A stretch of 64,000 nt of DNA from Eretmocerus hayati (lineage: Eukaryota > Arthropoda > Insecta > Hymenoptera > Aphelinidae), in NCBI GenBank assembly GCA_029851415.1, contig CM056744.1, forward strand, positions 121,056,838 to 121,120,837. The letters run 5' to 3'. Positions 1 to 11,327 of this stretch are shown piece after piece. A program made the position numbers and the translations under genes. The first letter of the stretch is position 1, and the number at the start of each line of letters is the position of its first letter. Under the pieces are notes generated by a model. The model was not told the origin of the DNA and did not search any database. It saw nothing but the letters and a program-made list of their open reading frames with translations.

Positions 1-426
1 AGCGGACGCGGTGGAAGATTTTCGCGAGCTATAGATAATTGTATATAGAAAAACAAATCTGCGAGGGGCTGAAGGTCGATTGGTCCTCAATTAGTGGAAG
101 CATCACGACGCGCTTGCAAATCGTCTTTCAAAAGGATCATTGACATTGAAAGTCATTGGATCTATATATGTAAGGCCCAACTCTACCCTCCCTGCTATTA
201 GGGCCCAACATTTGCGAACTGCCTACTCCAGCTTTCCCCCTCCCGTCATGAATGGGTCCACGCGATTTCATCCCTCCTCGACTCCGCGGCTGCATGCTCC
301 GTGTCCGTGCACTACGCTCCGATCGCTCCGATCAGTTTGGGTCAACGTGTCGTTCAGTGCACACCTTTCGGTGCACGCGCCTTTGCAAATCTTTGCTCGT
401 GCTCCGATTTGCACTCTGCAGCCACG
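1..426. other. Upstream region and probable 5' UTR of the YGPP/11-mer protein gene
   Basis: No coding sequence is supported here. A TATA-like stretch (ctatatatg) lies near 160-168. TCAGT initiator-like motifs of the arthropod type occur near 332 and 353. Either could mark the start of transcription for the gene whose ATG is at 427. No downstream promoter element was found at the expected distance, so the promoter assignment is weak. Confidence 0.3.
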
Positions 427-3400
427 ATGTTGGCTATCCCCGCGTTGCCTCTGACCCTGCAGCTGTTGCTAGCCGCGACTAGTGCACTCACGTTCAACCT
501 GGGCCTATCCCAGTTGCCCCAGGCACCGTATCCGGATCATACGGAACCCTGCGAACCGGAAAAAGTGCAATGGAAGCAGCCAGTGTGTATAATGCCGGCC
601 CAGAACGTGCCCTTGTGTTCGAAACTACAGGCAGAGTACGAATCTGCTCATCCAAATGAGTTCCAGAGGAGGAGTGATGGAGAGGTCGTCGGCGACCTGG
701 ACAGTTCTATCGAGGCGATAGCTACGACTATTAGTGCAAAAACGGAGCAGGTGACTGAGGGTATTAGTAGTGATGAGAAGTCGATCCGGGCGTCTGAGGC
801 TCTACCGGATACGGACACGCAGCCACTTGAGCAGAAACAGGAAGTTGGCAAGATCGAGAAGCGTGCAGCAGAGGATGATGCCGGAAAGAAGTTCTTCTAT
901 GACTTTGATAAGCAGCGGCCACTGATACAGCCGACCAAAGTGGTACAGTCACCGGTGACCGCTACCCTCGTCGCATACAACTGCTTGCCGGATCACCTGG
1001 ACCTGCCGCTCTGCGAACCCTACGCCTCTATCCTCCAGCAGCAGCAGCAGCAGCAGCACCTCGTCCTCGAGGAGACTCACCTGCCGCTTCAGTCACTCAA
1101 CTACCACGATCACGCCCTACCTATTGCCTACCAGGTGAGTCATTTGAAACATAATTTTACTTGGAAAAATTATAATTTGAAAAATCTCTGAAAAAAACCG
1201 GTATCCAGCATGATCAGACGAAGAAAGTTATGAGAGGTAATATGCTGGTAAATTTTTTCATTTGGTTTGGTTTTTAACGATCTGCGTCAGAGTTTCATCA
1301 CGCATTATTGCAACAAAAATGGAACAGTAAACTCGAAATCTACATTTTGCCGAAGTTTGTGTCAGTGAGGTCATTTTTATTACAGCCATAAAAGGAAATA
1401 TTTCCATTATAAATTATTCACAATGCATGAGCAAATCGTGAAGATATTATGCTTGTCCCTTTACTTACTGGTCAAAGCTCTTCTTCTCTGAAAATAGTTC
1501 GTGACATTGAATACGTCCTGATCAAAATTTGGTATTCATATGAATATTCGCAAATCGTATGATTATTTTCACTCACATTCCGCTATCATTCATATTGTTA
1601 TTCGTAATTTACGACAATTTGGTACCCCGTGGCATATCACAAGTCAGATCTGGGCGAACAACGCTATTATAATATTTTCTAACTTTTCTTCTGTCACTAC
1701 AAACCAGAATAGCTTTTCAGTATCACTTGATGCCAGGCATGGTTTTGAATGTGGTCGAAATTCTAGTTTAGGGAAGCTATCAGATGGATTACTCAACTAC
1801 ATGTTATATCGAGTGGTATACAGTATGCAAGTCTATCAATAATTTGCGAGTTATCATATTCTGTGTCCAAGTGTGGAATAAGTTATCATTTTCATTTCAT
1901 TTTTGTGACAGATTCGACTATTCGAACAGTCAAAATAAAAACTATGGAAGTTGAACCACACATCCTCATTTTTCTGCAGTTTTTGGATGCATTCAAAGTC
2001 TGTCAAAGGCTAACAGGTTTAGTCATATGAGTTGGAGACTGGTACTGGGGTTGCTCGAATAAAAACTCATGAAATTAATGTTTCGAAAACATATTCAAGT
2101 TATCGAATGATCAATTCCCAACTCCTTTCCATCATGTAGTTTTGATATTGAGAACAAGAGTCATCTAATACTCATTATTTGGTGTGTTTCACCAAAAGTT
2201 TTTCAAATGAGCTCACATTTATTTTTCAAGATTTTGTATGATCATCGAAAGCCCTTTTATAGACCCAGATTTACCACAGAATGAGTTTTCTTGAGACATT
2301 TGAGGTTCTGACTCATGATTTTAGTGTCTGGGGTATTCAAATGGCAAAATTCATATCAAAGAGTGCACTGATGTTTTTCGAGGTATCTTAATTTTTGCTC
2401 AGTCTGCGAGAGTTGCACGATCTGACCCTAGCAAGGAGAGTGCAATAAAGTAACACTATACGGATCTCGAGTCAAGTCCAATAATGCAAGAAGTACAATG
2501 TGATCAATGACCTCTGCTGAAAGTTACTTTCTCTTACAACTACTTTGAGTCATTCTATCAAACTGACGAAATACTTCAAGTCAATTCTCTTGGGGGTTCA
2601 TCTCTCAATTTTTCATTCATAATACAATAAAAATAACGAATGTGTCATCTTTCAGGCTTACCATAGTTTCTACCCGTACTACAGCTACTACGGCGGAGGA
2701 GCTGCGTACACGTACAACCAGCCTATTGCTGCCCTGCCGCCTTTGAACTTCGGAGCCAGCAAGCCGCTGCAGTCCGTACCCGCGGCAAGCTACGGTCCTC
2801 CAGCACCAGCTTACGGAGTACCAGTTCCGAGCTACGGTCCGCCTACCGAGGATGACTGCGATCCAGATCCAAGCTCCGGTCCTCCAGCACCAGCCTACGG
2901 AGTACCAGTGCCGAGCTACGGCCCGCCCACCGAGAGTACCAGTACTCCAGCTCCAAGCTACGGACCACCCACTGGAAGTTACGGTGCTCCAGTCCCAAGC
3001 TATGGACCACCCGCTGGAAGTTATGGCGTACCCGACCAGCCCCAAGAGTCGTTGAACAGTGTCCAGGTGTCCGAGAGTTTCGCCTCTGCAGGAGCTAGCT
3101 CATACGCTCAGAGCTTTGGCAACGGCGCTGGAAATACTCTGCACATCGCAGGGTCCGCACCAAGCACGAGCTCAGAGCCCGCTTCCTCGAACAGCTTTGG
3201 CCAAGGAATTCTCTACAGTGCTGCTGAAAGCATCTACAACGCTGGGGCGGCAGCAGGTCAGAGATTGTCCCATATTGCGGCTGGTAAAAAAGCCATGCTC
3301 CGAGACATCTACAACACCAAGGCTGAGATCGTCCGAGGTGTTGGCGAGGACCTGCATCACAAGAAGAACTTGGTCGTGGGTGCAATGGCCAACACCGTCA

Positions 3401-4869
3401 GCGAGAAGAAGGCTCTGGTGCACAAGATTATCGACAGGAAGTTGTCTATGGGTCAAGACATCGCCGATGCCAAACAGGCCATGATTCACAGTATTGGGGA
3501 AAAGAAGCAGCAGATTATCCACGACATGGCCGACAGCAAGAGTAGAATCATCCAGGACCTGGCTGGAAGAAAAGCTGACGCTGTAAAAACAGCAACAAGT
3601 CGGGCTGAGGAGATCATTGGTACAGGTGGAGTCTCTGGGCCGCTGCTCGTCGGTCAAGCGAGAGATATTTTCAAACCACCCAGTGCCACCAACGCCGAGG
3701 AAGAGTCTGCTAAGCGCAGGTCTGGTCACGAGGATCCCGAGGACGCTGATAAAACTTCTGGAACTGCTGAGCCTCCTGCCGATACGATTGAGAACTCGTT
3801 GCCCAAGACAACGGATAAGGAGGCAAGTTTCTTGAAACAGGATGCCTCTGAGAGACAGGACTCCGGAGGCTACTTTGGTTTTGGTGGAGAGGACGGTCCG
3901 GATGTTGTGACCGAAAGAGCCCAGGTTGACGAGGATGTCAGACAGCCAAAGACCTTCTGGAGCATGTCGGACTACTTTGCCAAACCAGCGAGTGGAGCTG
4001 CGGAACCTCAGAACCCCTCCCTCTTCAACATCTTCCAAAACTCTGTAAGTAATCAAATGCCTCGATCAATCTGTGACAAATTAATTTTTCCATCGAGTTG
4101 CTGGTACATATTTCTATCAAATGACTCTCAAAAAGTCACAATTTATTCTTTCATTATTTGTCGTGATGAATCAAGTAATCAGGTTGTATATTTTCAATCG
4201 CAGAATGGCCAACAACCACAGCAGCCACAGCAACCAGGTTACTTCAGCAACTTCCTGGGTAGCGTATTTGGAGGCACTAACAACATCACTACTTCAACTA
4301 CTCAGAGTGGGCACTCTCAAGATGCAGGCAACAGCAGTGAGCTTCTGGAGATCACCACAGAATTCATCCAGAGCCCAGTTACGACGGAAAAAGAATCAGA
4401 GTCTTCGTTAACTACAAACACGACTCAGATCGAATCTGAAAAGTCAGAGGGAACCTCAACTCCCGAGGCTGAAACGAGCCAGCATCCTGGTGCTATCGAC
4501 TTTCCCTTCCAAAGCACGGAAAGGCCTCCTCCCGAGACTCACTCATTCCACGAGTCTGCATTCGTAACAGAAAAGACTCCAAACTTCAACAGCCAATACG
4601 CCTACCAGTCTTCATTCGTGAGCAACCACCCGCCAAACTTCCAAAATTTCGGTCATGTAAACCAGTTCGTGACCACCGGAAGGCCAAAGTTCTACGTACG
4701 TAGGCCTCCATTCGGATCCACTCGGCAGCCGGCCTTTAATCAATTTGGCGAAGAGTCTGAAGAGGCCGACTATGAAGGCGAAGCTATCGACGAGCCATTT
4801 CGTATTACGTATGGATCTCAAAGGCCGTGGGTAGCTCAGAGATTACGTTCGAAGAAGTATGCGTATTAG
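427..4869 (+). CDS. Secreted repeat protein with YGPP repeats and 11-residue amphipathic helical repeats (3 exons)
   Basis: Exons are 427-1134, 2656-4044 and 4204-4869; all junctions are phase 0 and the product is 920 residues. The ATG at 427 was chosen because it opens a typical signal peptide (MLAIPALPLTLQLLLAATSA). Donors are CAG/gtgagt and TCT/gtaagt; acceptors are ctttcag and caatcgcag. In order: an acidic N-terminal part with a dibasic EKR site, seven glutamines near residue 204, an AYHSFYPYYSYYGGG tyrosine-rich stretch at the exon 2 start, repeats of SYGPP / PAYGVPVP at about residues 279-363, a Lys-rich helical block at about 445-556, then a Ser/Thr/Glu/Pro-rich tail ending SKKYAY. 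The helical block contains successive 11-residue units (QAMIHSIGEKK, QQIIHDMADSK, SRIIQDLAGRK) like those of lipid-binding amphipathic proteins. YGPP repeats are seen in insect extracellular matrix and cuticle proteins. I do not recognise the family. Secretion is well supported; a structural or lipid-binding role is inference. Confidence 0.85.
1135..2655 (+). other. Intron 1 of the YGPP/11-mer protein gene
   Basis: The intron starts gtgagt and ends ttcag after a pyrimidine-rich stretch. It is AT-rich, and I found no embedded gene or clear transposon in it. Confidence 0.8.
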
Positions 4870-5353
4870 TTCTAAGCACTAGCCGAGTCAGAATTCAAAA
4901 TGTAAATACGATATTTTTAGTTTTAGCTGAGGTTTAGCGAACGAATGTTTTTCCAAAATCCATGACAAGTCAGTTGAAACTTTTTAGGTAAACTTTGAGA
5001 ATGATTGTGAATTATTTACTTTTTATGTGAGCATTGACTGCAAGATGTTATATCTGATGTTTCAATTTGAATGATTTCTGGGCTATGACAGTACTACCAA
5101 TTGACATTTAGCAACTTCATACTTTTAAATATTTCATGAGTTGCCAAATATTCGCTTTGTGTCTTCTCAAAACAACAAAAATTTGAAATGTCCATTTTAC
5201 AGTTCTATCGATTTGCGGAGAGTTGACAAATGTTAAAATTTACTGAACTACCAAATCCATCTTTTCATCTGTATTCTTCTTGAATTCGATAATTTTGTGA
5301 AACGCGCGAGTTTTTAATTTCTTAAATAATTTAATTCATCATTGAAGAGTTTT

Positions 5354-5445
5354 GAATTGTAGAGTTGGAGAGGGCATTGCCATTTGGGAAAAAAGCTAAC
5401 GAACTTTTTTGCCCTTCCTCTTGCCCTCTTCCAACGTCTCAATTC
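5354..5445 (+). other. Imperfect hairpin, about 92 nt, in the presumed 3' UTR
   Basis: The left arm (gaattgtagagttggagagg and onwards) pairs with the right arm ending gccctcttccaacgtctcaa-ttc. Matched blocks are GAATTG, GTTGGA, GAGGGCA and AAAAAAG, separated by small bulges, with a loop near 5396-5402. Length and shape resemble a miRNA precursor, but a decayed palindromic repeat would look similar. Confidence 0.4.
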
Positions 5446-5728
5446 TGAACTGTTGAATGTTTCAGTATAGTCCGATTGCTATTTTGAGTATTTCTATGTC
5501 AGTTTTAGTTTTTGAATTTGGATGACGGTATGTTTGAAGTAGATGATTCTATATCTTTGGAAAAATTTTTTTTACAACCATTTCAAAGTGAGTGCTCTCT
5601 TGAAGTGTGACTTGATAACGGGATGAGTGATGTGAATATTGTAAATATCATTTGGTTGTTTGAGACTTTGCTATGAATGAACAGTAATGATTGAGTGCAC
5701 TCGTGAGAATGAAATAGTGTTATGACAT

Positions 5729-5826
5729 AATAAACGAGTTTGACTGCATCTATCTAATATTAGGAGTTAGCTAGCTTATCTCGCACTTTTTGTGATAATT
5801 GTACGTAGTTATATTGATTGAATAAA
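5729..5826 (+). terminator. Candidate polyadenylation signals of the YGPP/11-mer protein gene
   Basis: AATAAA hexamers occur at 5729-5734 and 5821-5826, 860-960 bases after the stop codon at 4869. Using either would give a 3' UTR of about 0.9-1 kb that includes the hairpin at 5354-5445. Confidence 0.4.
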
Positions 5827-5839
5827 CAGTTTGATCTAG

Positions 5840-8800
5840 GAAAATTGGATTTCGTTTCTCAGTAAATCAAAATTTTGTCAGTTTTGTTAAAAAAAGCGAC
5901 CCAATTTGTTTTATCTAACATGCACCCTTTCGCGGGATCAAATTTGAATCTTTGAATTACTTTGAGTTGCTGTCTAGTTTCCACATCATTATCTAATCTA
6001 CAACCAGTTCTTGACTTGAAGAATACTATAACTGCGAGTACAAAGTGAAGACGTGCCAATTACTTCCGTGAGAATCAAATAGCTTAGCATTGCCTTCAGA
6101 TCAAATCTTTCAAAACACTAAAATCGCTCTAGATATATCTTCAAAATGCTCAGCATCATCTACGTACTATAATATACAAGACGGTCAACAAGACAAAGGT
6201 GTTGAACCAACGCATGCATAATACATTTTACAGATGATCGTTCGGATAGTACGACAATGCAGGCGTGAATCCAGAATTTTATCACCCCTAGCAATGATTC
6301 GCGGTCCAACCCATTGTCATTTTACGCGTCGAGCTCATCTCACACTTCACCCTACACACACACACACATGGTGTACACATTCACATTTACTAGCAAAACC
6401 AACCGCACAAGAGCTTGCGTTACGAAAAAGCTCACGAGAACCAGGCCAGGGCCGTAAAGAGAGCAAAACGCCCTCCGGGTTGTATGACTCTGTGCGAATC
6501 TCTCGTAGATTCAACATCCGGTCTCACATATCAAGCCAGAGCTACTATATACGAGTATAACATGTGAGTAAGAATGTGTGCGTAAGGTAGCGAGGGTTAT
6601 GAGGGCTCGACGCCGGGCGCCACCTCGTAATCTTGCACGCGTGGCTTCCTTCTATGCGGCTTTTATTGCGCTCTGCTTTAACGTTATAGGCATGTAGGTA
6701 CACCGAGTTGCGCATGGATAAGCTCGGCTAGAGGACTTTTCGCAAACCCACGCTGTATACATCATAATTTTGACTTTTGGCTCAACTCTCGTTTGTATGT
6801 GTGTTGATATGATAGTAAGGGTTACATGTACCTCTGCGATGTTGGGTGCAATCGTCAGACGAGTGTCTAAATCATCACTCAGCTTTGCAGAAATCAAAAT
6901 TTCATATTTTCATTTTGCCTGTATATCCTCGAACTATGGATGAATCTCCAATGAATGGGGGTGGAAAGTCATTCAAAATTTAAAGCTTGTCAGAGCGCGT
7001 CAAGCTTATTCATTATCCAAAGAGAGGAACAATTTTTTCTTGATTCGAAGATAATTAATTGTCTTAATACAACGGCGGCGATAGACTAATTGACATGATC
7101 CGATTTGTTTCATGTGTGTCTATGTATTTGTTGCCTGTGAATAAAAATCTATGGATAGAATAATCATAAGCAGTCAATAGAAAGAGGACACCGCGCACAA
7201 TATTAATGAGTCAATGTACTCGCTAAGCCAATTTGTCACCTAGACTCTACTTGTTTCGTACAACTATAGCGACGTAAAAGATAATTCATCGAAACCGACA
7301 CGAGGCAATGGCAATCCAAACGATAAAAGATAAGCAGAGCAATAGCTCATCGTTTTCAGCATTATGCATCGCTATAATAACACGTCATAATAAATTTGTC
7401 CGTAGCTTGATTTACAATTATTTCGCGCTGAAAAAGCGAGTCACGAGTCGTGATTAATGGTACAATTCATTCAACCTGTTTATGCGAGCAAGCTCGCGCG
7501 AAATCAATCAATATTATGTTTGTTTGATAAATTCATAACGCCTAATTAACTCCACACATTCGCGAATAATACATTAGACAACGGCCTCTGATTGCTCACA
7601 ATTGAACGAAAATAGGATGAGTGCTAGATTTCGAGCTGAGAGAAAAATGTATAAATTCGGTTGACGGGTTCTGATCGAGCTTCTTCAAATTATCGCTTCA
7701 ATTTCTGATATATATTAGTGACAACCACAATTTGACCCAATGGTACTCAATCATTCTTATTACCAGCAAAATAAGTGTAGCTCGACGTGAATCAGTCGCC
7801 TAATTGACCCGCGTCCCGTAGCCTGAAAATTAATAATCATTATGGTATCTCATCAGGGAATTTTGACTGGTGATAATCTGAATGTGCTCGGCAAGAAAGA
7901 TCGAGGAACAGAACAATTTGGGAGACAAACGCATCTTCGATGTCCTTGGTAAAATTCATGCGCACTGAGCGAGCTTACCGAACACTTTGACCCAATTCGA
8001 AACCGAAAAGTAGAAAAACCTAATGACAATGGACTCAATCTGGTACTCAATTCGCTAAATCTCTCCCTCATCCGACTTCTATTTTGCATTCTTCGCAACT
8101 GAGTGTTTGGAAAAGAGCTCAACAAAGAATTTCCACGGCTCAATGAGGCTCCGGTGGATCTTCTCGGGGGAGTTTTCGCATCAATGATCCGTTCGAAAAA
8201 GATGTAGTTCAGATATTTTGAAATATAAAATACGCTGCTGAGACAAATTAATAGTATGTTTTCTAGAAAAGTTAGAATTGCTCAAAGATATCATAATGTT
8301 TGTAATTTCATGAAGTCTTACTCTCAATTTCGAAATTTTCTTCCCCTTTTTTCTGAGGTATATACATTTCTTAGTTATATTATACCTTTGTAATCCACGT
8401 TGGACATCAGGGAAACCAAGCACAGACTCAGGACTTTCATGACCTATTTATAATTCAAAGGATAATTTTATTTATGATTCTTTTGCATTTTGATGACTGG
8501 AAACATCTCATTTGTAAGAAAAAGAGATTTTTTCTTCCCCACACAATACATCAACATCCACGTGCTATCGCAACAGTTAGATGGATATCGCACAAAGAAA
8601 ATGTTGGGAAGTTCTATTATATTGTGGAAGCATGCTAAAAGACAGATTTACGTCGCAGACCGAAAACTTTCTAGATTCTAGGAATGTGTCTCTGACTGTG
8701 AATGGACTGTACCGCATACTAAACCACTCTGCTCTACTATGATTTCATTTCCAACCCTTACTTGAATCTCAGATTAAACATACATCTCGGATGCATAACA

Positions 8801-9590
8801 TCTATGGGTCTTGAATTCTATCTGAGATTATTCTACACTCTTGTAACAAAAAAAATTATATGGTTGAGTGATCCAGACAGTCATAAGTTACTCAGTTAAT
8901 TCTAACATTCAAAATGTACAAGAGATATTGTAGAAAAAATGTTAATTTGTGTATATGAGCTGATAATTTGAAAGAGTAACTTGAGAGATTCAGTATAGAA
9001 CATAGGTACAATCCATTCAAATGACTGAATATTTATCGTAATTACGATGCATCATCCTATTTCGATTCAACTTCAAAATACAAAGAAATAGTTGTTATAA
9101 TGCCATAAGATATGTCAACTGTGTAATATACCATTGTTTAAAAAGACATCGCAATAACTGTTAGATACACAAACTTGGTATTGATAAAAAATCTTCATCA
9201 AGGTATGACCAAAAAGAAGTAAAAATTAAATGTGTTGACATATGAAGACATGTGGTTTTGATTACTGATTTTCTGTAAAAACGGCATCCAGTTGGACCAG
9301 TTTTGGATTCATGCTGTTCCAATAATCATGAGTTATGCATGAATGCATCTAAATATATTGATCCAAATAAAAAATCTCTGGTTTTCATATCTGAAGAAGC
9401 TCAGCAATACTAAAATGGTTTGGTTCCCAGGTGCTAACATATCATGATCATCACCCTGAATCAATGCAACCATGAATCACGTTTTTCGACTATGCTTTAC
9501 CAAGATCTTGCTGCATATGCATGACCAAATGGAAAACTTTGCTTCAATGAACATTGGACTCCCTACCTTGAACAATAGCTTAAAATTATT
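5840..9590. other. Intergenic, no gene supported
   Basis: This is AT-rich sequence between the YGPP/11-mer gene and the MATH gene. It holds a short CA microsatellite near 6354-6367. Open frames here are short, lack recognisable domains and look like chance. Confidence 0.7.
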
Positions 9591-9671
9591 CTAAAACTCA
9601 CGTAGAAATAGTTTTCCAATATCTTTTTTCAACCATTCTACTGAATTACTGTAGGACGATTGGAAGATCAG
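9591..9671 (-). pseudogene. Relict MATH-to-BTB linker beyond the MATH stop codon
   Basis: Past the TGA that ends the MATH reading frame, the same frame stays open for 26 codons and reads EWLKKDIGKLFLREF before a TAG. In MATH-BTB proteins the MATH domain is followed by a linker of the form (S/A)(E/D)DLGKLF just before the BTB domain, so this looks like the surviving start of that segment. No BTB domain is visible farther along this strand. An alternative is chance similarity of a short stretch. Confidence 0.45.
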
Positions 9672-10166
9672 TCAGTTTGAATCTACTTGCCCAGTGCTGG
9701 CTTTGATGTTGCAATGAAGAATCAGTTTACCATTCGTTAAGTCCTTGTTACTTCTATTTTCTAGATCAGCTCTTGCTACAAACCGGGGATACCCGTATGC
9801 CCTAACTTTGTGCATTTTACAATGCAAAAAGCGAGTCTGCTTGACCTGATTTGATGAGTTCAGGATAGAAAATGTGCATCTCACTTGAGCTTGTGGTTCC
9901 TTATTATTGTTGCTGAGAAGATGAAGATATACTGAGACAAATCCTTTGTTTTTGTTGTTAACACCATTGGGATACAAAAATATTTTCCACTTCATCCCAT
10001 AATCAGGTTCTGATGAGAATGCTGGAGTTTCCATGCCACGTGTTGACAGATAGTTGAAGTTACTTATAATCCATGTGTAGTCACACTCGATGATTTGAAC
10101 ATTGGTATGATACACAAGTCTAGTATTTCCTACGTTACAGTGTTGAGAATTTCTCTTTTTTCTCAT
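9672..10166 (-). CDS. MATH-domain protein, truncated speckle-type POZ-like (no BTB domain)
   Basis: The product is 164 residues. From about residue 28 to 155 it follows the MATH fold of SPOP-type proteins: YTWIISNFNYLS, then FSSEPDYGMKWKIFLYPNGV, VSVYLHLLS, FSILNSSNQ, YGYPRFVARADL and LTNGKLILHCNI. In the family this domain recruits substrates, and a following BTB domain binds cullin-3 to make a ubiquitin ligase. Here the frame ends at VDSN-stop, just after MATH, at less than half the usual 350-400 residues. A same-frame linker relict follows (9591-9671). The ATG at 10166 lies about 106 bases downstream of a TATA box on the same strand. The product may be a MATH-only protein acting as a substrate-binding competitor, or a young pseudogene. 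The domain call is firm; function is not. Confidence 0.75.
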   Translation of the reverse strand: MRKKRNSQHCNVGNTRLVYHTNVQIIECDYTWIISNFNYLSTRGMETPAFSSEPDYGMKWKIFLYPNGVNNKNKGFVSVYLHLLSNNNKEPQAQVRCTFSILNSSNQVKQTRFLHCKMHKVRAYGYPRFVARADLENRSNKDLTNGKLILHCNIKASTGQVDSN

Positions 10167-10271
10167 TCTGTGATAATACTGTGATCCGATTCCAACGATT
10201 GTGTAAAGTTGACGCTCTCGGTGAGAATCACTTGTTATGGGCTAATCAAAGCACAAGGATATAGAATATTC

Positions 10272-10279
10272 CTTATATA
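10272..10279 (-). promoter_or_regulatory. TATA box of the MATH-domain gene
   Basis: On the minus strand the sequence reads gggTATATAAGgaat, a close match to the core TATA box, 106 bases upstream of the ATG at 10166. Transcription would be expected to start near 10245 and give a leader of about 80 bases. Confidence 0.4.
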
Positions 10280-10553
10280 CCCGATCTCATCATTTCATAG
10301 CACCTGTAACCTTTCGAAACCGTAAACAAAATCCACAATGCGATGTAAGTATAAGTACCCTACTGAGAAAACGATAATGGTCGTCGAATACTTACGGAGT
10401 TTATTAACTTATTGAACTGTGATGATGCAATTCAAGATGAACAATAGACCATGCAGGCATGCACGGACATCGAGCAGAACGAAAACGCTCGCGATCGTTC
10501 TTTGTTCGTGCGCAGCGATATGGGGAATGATGATGGCACCCGGCGCCCCTATA

Positions 10554-10613
10554 AGGGTGCGTCCCCAAATGATGCATATATGCATGCATATGCATCACAT
10601 GGGGATGCACCCT
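10554..10613. repeat. 60-bp near-perfect palindrome
   Basis: Two 26-base arms, with outer ends agggtgc and gcaccct, flank an 8-base centre (atgcatgc). 23 of 26 positions pair. The core is an alternation of atgcat and atatgcat. No gene or transposon termini accompany it. Confidence 0.75.
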
Positions 10614-10804
10614 AAGATTAAGAATTTTTCAAAGGGTTGTTACCGTCGACGACCTAATAGTCTAGCTCTCAACTTCGTCGTTGACTTTACGATATGAAAC
10701 AATCACAGAGTGTATGATTATCATCAAATCGACAGGGATGCTGCTGATCTATTATTGATTCTGAAAAGACTCTCCAAAACTCAGCTGATCATAAATCTCT
10801 GAAC

Positions 10805-11327
10805 CTGTTGGAGTGAATTTTTGGCTCAAAGCTTGGAGCGATCCTCAGAAAGACCGAGAACGACTCATATTACAGTGAAAATCTGACTCATATTTGTAGG
10901 TACCACTAAAATATTGCATTCGCCCTGAGCTTGAGTCAATTTTCAGTCCAAGATGAGTGTAAATTGACTCCTCACATTGAATGAAATAGAGCTTTATATA
11001 GGTCAGGGTGTAATCCCAGAATGGTTTGCGGGACTACTCAATAGCCAAAATTCACGTTAAATACATTTTTCATAGAATATTAATAATCGGAATTACCCAG
11101 GAAATCAATTGAAATACATGTGCACGCCATGAATTTTTTTTTTTTTTTTATTGCAATATCTAAAATATTGAGAAGTTTGGTTTTGAATGATTTGACTCAA
11201 TCCTAAAAGTGATAATTGACTCAAGTTTGAGTGAAATTCGTCTCCAGCTTGGAGTGATGATTTTCTCAAAGACGGTGCTGATGCTGATGCTGACTCATAG
11301 CTTTGAGTCAAATTTTACTCCAGCAGG
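10805..11327. repeat. Degenerate inverted-repeat element (MITE-like)
   Basis: The left end reads cctgttggagtgaatttt and continues to ggctcaaagctt. The reverse complement of the right end reads cctgctggagtaaaattt and continues to gactcaaagct. About 35 bases of each arm match imperfectly. The interior has many actca/gagtca units and a run of 16 T. No coding sequence is seen. Confidence 0.4.

Noticed and set aside
3172..4056. 294-codon open frame on the minus strand opposite the YGPP/11-mer gene
   Set aside because: It is the antisense shadow of the real exon; its residues reflect complementary codons, and no domain is visible.
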